Source of the DNA: Anaerolineae bacterium
GTDB lineage: Bacteria; Chloroflexota; Anaerolineae; CG2-30-64-16
Reading direction: 5' to 3'
NCBI GenBank assembly: GCA_025454565.1
Contig: JALOOE010000163.1
Span: 1-6,111, forward strand
Length of the DNA stretch: 6,111 nt
Part shown: positions 5,150 through 6,111 of the stretch, piece by piece
Layout: the number at the start of each line of letters is the position of its first letter
Position numbering within the stretch: position 1 is the first letter of the stretch
Notes under the pieces: model-generated
The model's input: the letters and a program-made list of their open reading frames with translations, nothing else
The model's database searches: none
Told to the model about the DNA's origin: nothing
Program-made: the position numbers and the translations under genes

Positions 5150-6111
5150 ATGGCTCTCAAAATCGGTGTCGTCGGTTTGCGCGGGATCGGCAACCAGCAT
5201 GCCCAGTGTCACAAGAACGATTCCCTGGCGGACCTGGTCGCGGTGTGCGATGTGGTGAAGGCGCGGGCGGATGCCGCGGCAGAGAAGTACGGCGTCAAGG
5301 CGTACTACGACCTGACCGAGATGCTCAAGAACGAGGATCTCGATATCGTGGACGTGACCACGGGCGGGTTCGAGAACGGGAGCTGGCACTACGAGCCGGT
5401 GATGGAGGCGCTGGAGGCCGGCAAGAACGTCCTGGTCGAGAAGCCGATCTCCAACAACATCCTCGAAGCGCGGCAGATGGTGGCGAAGGCGGCCGAGAAG
5501 AAGGTCTACCTGGGCTGCAACCTGAACCACTACTTCACCCCGACCGCTGAACGCGCCATGCAGTATATGAAAGAGGGCGGGATTGGCGAGTTGATCTACT
5601 GCTTGCACAAGGTCGGCTTCAATGGCGGCGAGGAGGGGTACCGCGGCGCAGGCGCTGGCACCCGTCTGCCGGGCTGGCCCTATGCCCACCTGAAGGCGTT
5701 CCTGGCGCATCCGTTCGCCTGCATGCGCCATTTCTGCGGCGATATTACGCACGTGCAGGCATTCGTCGAGCGGCCCGGCTATCGCCGCCGCGCCAATGAC
5801 ATCATGCTCTCAGTCGCCAGCGTGAACGTGCACTTTGCGAACGGCTGCGTCGGCAGCCTGATCAGCCAGCGCGGGGATGCGCCGTGGGGCCTGGGCGGCT
5901 GGTGGAGCCTCGAGGTGGCGGGCACGAAGGGCACCTTCTGCATCGAGAACTGCATCGAAAAACTCTACTACTGGAAGGCCGGCGGCAATCCGATGGGCAC
6001 CCTGGCCCCGACCGAGACGTTCGATAGCGGCATCAAGGACTTCGGCCAGACCTTCCCGCGGCGCCTGCACGCCTACCTGGAAGATGTGAGCAACGGCGTC
6101 TTCCGCGAAGA
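5150..6111 (+). CDS. Second Gfo/Idh/MocA family oxidoreductase, C-terminus beyond window
   Basis: Partial: 320 residues are readable from ATG 5150 with no stop before the right edge. The protein is a clear paralogue of the preceding gene, with shared blocks throughout: IGVVGLRGIGNQHA (glycines 9, 12, 14), AVCD (31-34), VTTGGFENGS, VEKPISNN (96-103, K98), GCNLNHYFTP, MRHFCGD (192-198) and EVAGTKG. By eye, the N-terminal halves agree at roughly four residues in ten. It carries an insertion rich in Gly and Arg at about 158-176 that the first copy lacks. At the site of the first copy's H174-x-x-D177 it has H187-x-x-A190, so the Asp is replaced, while a Lys five residues before the His is kept in both. 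It is presumably cytoplasmic and NAD(P)-dependent. The two copies may act on successive or related intermediates, or form a hetero-oligomer. Probably only a short C-terminal stretch is missing. Confidence 0.9.
   Translation, partial: MALKIGVVGLRGIGNQHAQCHKNDSLADLVAVCDVVKARADAAAEKYGVKAYYDLTEMLKNEDLDIVDVTTGGFENGSWHYEPVMEALEAGKNVLVEKPISNNILEARQMVAKAAEKKVYLGCNLNHYFTPTAERAMQYMKEGGIGELIYCLHKVGFNGGEEGYRGAGAGTRLPGWPYAHLKAFLAHPFACMRHFCGDITHVQAFVERPGYRRRANDIMLSVASVNVHFANGCVGSLISQRGDAPWGLGGWWSLEVAGTKGTFCIENCIEKLYYWKAGGNPMGTLAPTETFDSGIKDFGQTFPRRLHAYLEDVSNGVFRE

Noticed and set aside
4433..5752. A minus-strand open frame of about 439 codons crossing both Gfo/Idh/MocA genes
   Set aside because: It runs through two real genes and the repeat spacer between them, and its translation has no family features. 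It is a by-product of high GC.

Overview
The window is GC-rich and densely coding, and looks bacterial. It holds five genes in two divergent groups around one intergenic control region of about 240 bp. The first and last genes run off the window edges. Gene content (sulfatase-fold enzyme, LarA-type racemase, FAD_oxidored-type flavoprotein, tandem Gfo/Idh/MocA dehydrogenases) and heptamer-repeat spacers fit a heterotrophic, carbohydrate-using bacterium. I lean towards Chloroflexota, with planctomycete-like lineages as an alternative. This is inference, because no rRNA or marker gene is present.

Left half, minus strand: a complete LarA-family (DUF2088, nickel-pincer lactate racemase-like) gene at 1019-2317, starting at GTG behind a clear GGAGG. 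It is followed after 28 bp by an FAD-dependent oxidoreductase (1-990) whose C-terminus lies outside the window. The two look co-transcribed.

Centre, 2318-2555: a plausible leftward promoter, a perfect-consensus rightward sigma70 promoter (TTGACA, 17 bp, TATAAT), and an exact 11-bp inverted repeat lying over the predicted transcription start. The inverted repeat is a strong candidate repressor operator.

Right half, plus strand: a sulfatase-fold hydrolase (2556-3962) with Thr where sulfatases carry the formylglycine Cys/Ser, then two related Gfo/Idh/MocA oxidoreductases (4064-5056 and 5150 to the right edge). The two spacers between these genes are built of 7-nt repeats, first in one orientation and then in roughly the complementary orientation, so each can fold into a hairpin. 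The repeat sequence differs between the two spacers.

Taken together, this looks like a regulated catabolic locus for a modified sugar or sugar acid. The hydrolase may release a sulfate or phosphate-type substituent, the NAD(P)-dependent dehydrogenases may oxidise or epimerise the sugar, and the LarA homologue and flavoenzyme may process an alpha-hydroxy acid. The substrate cannot be read from the sequence.
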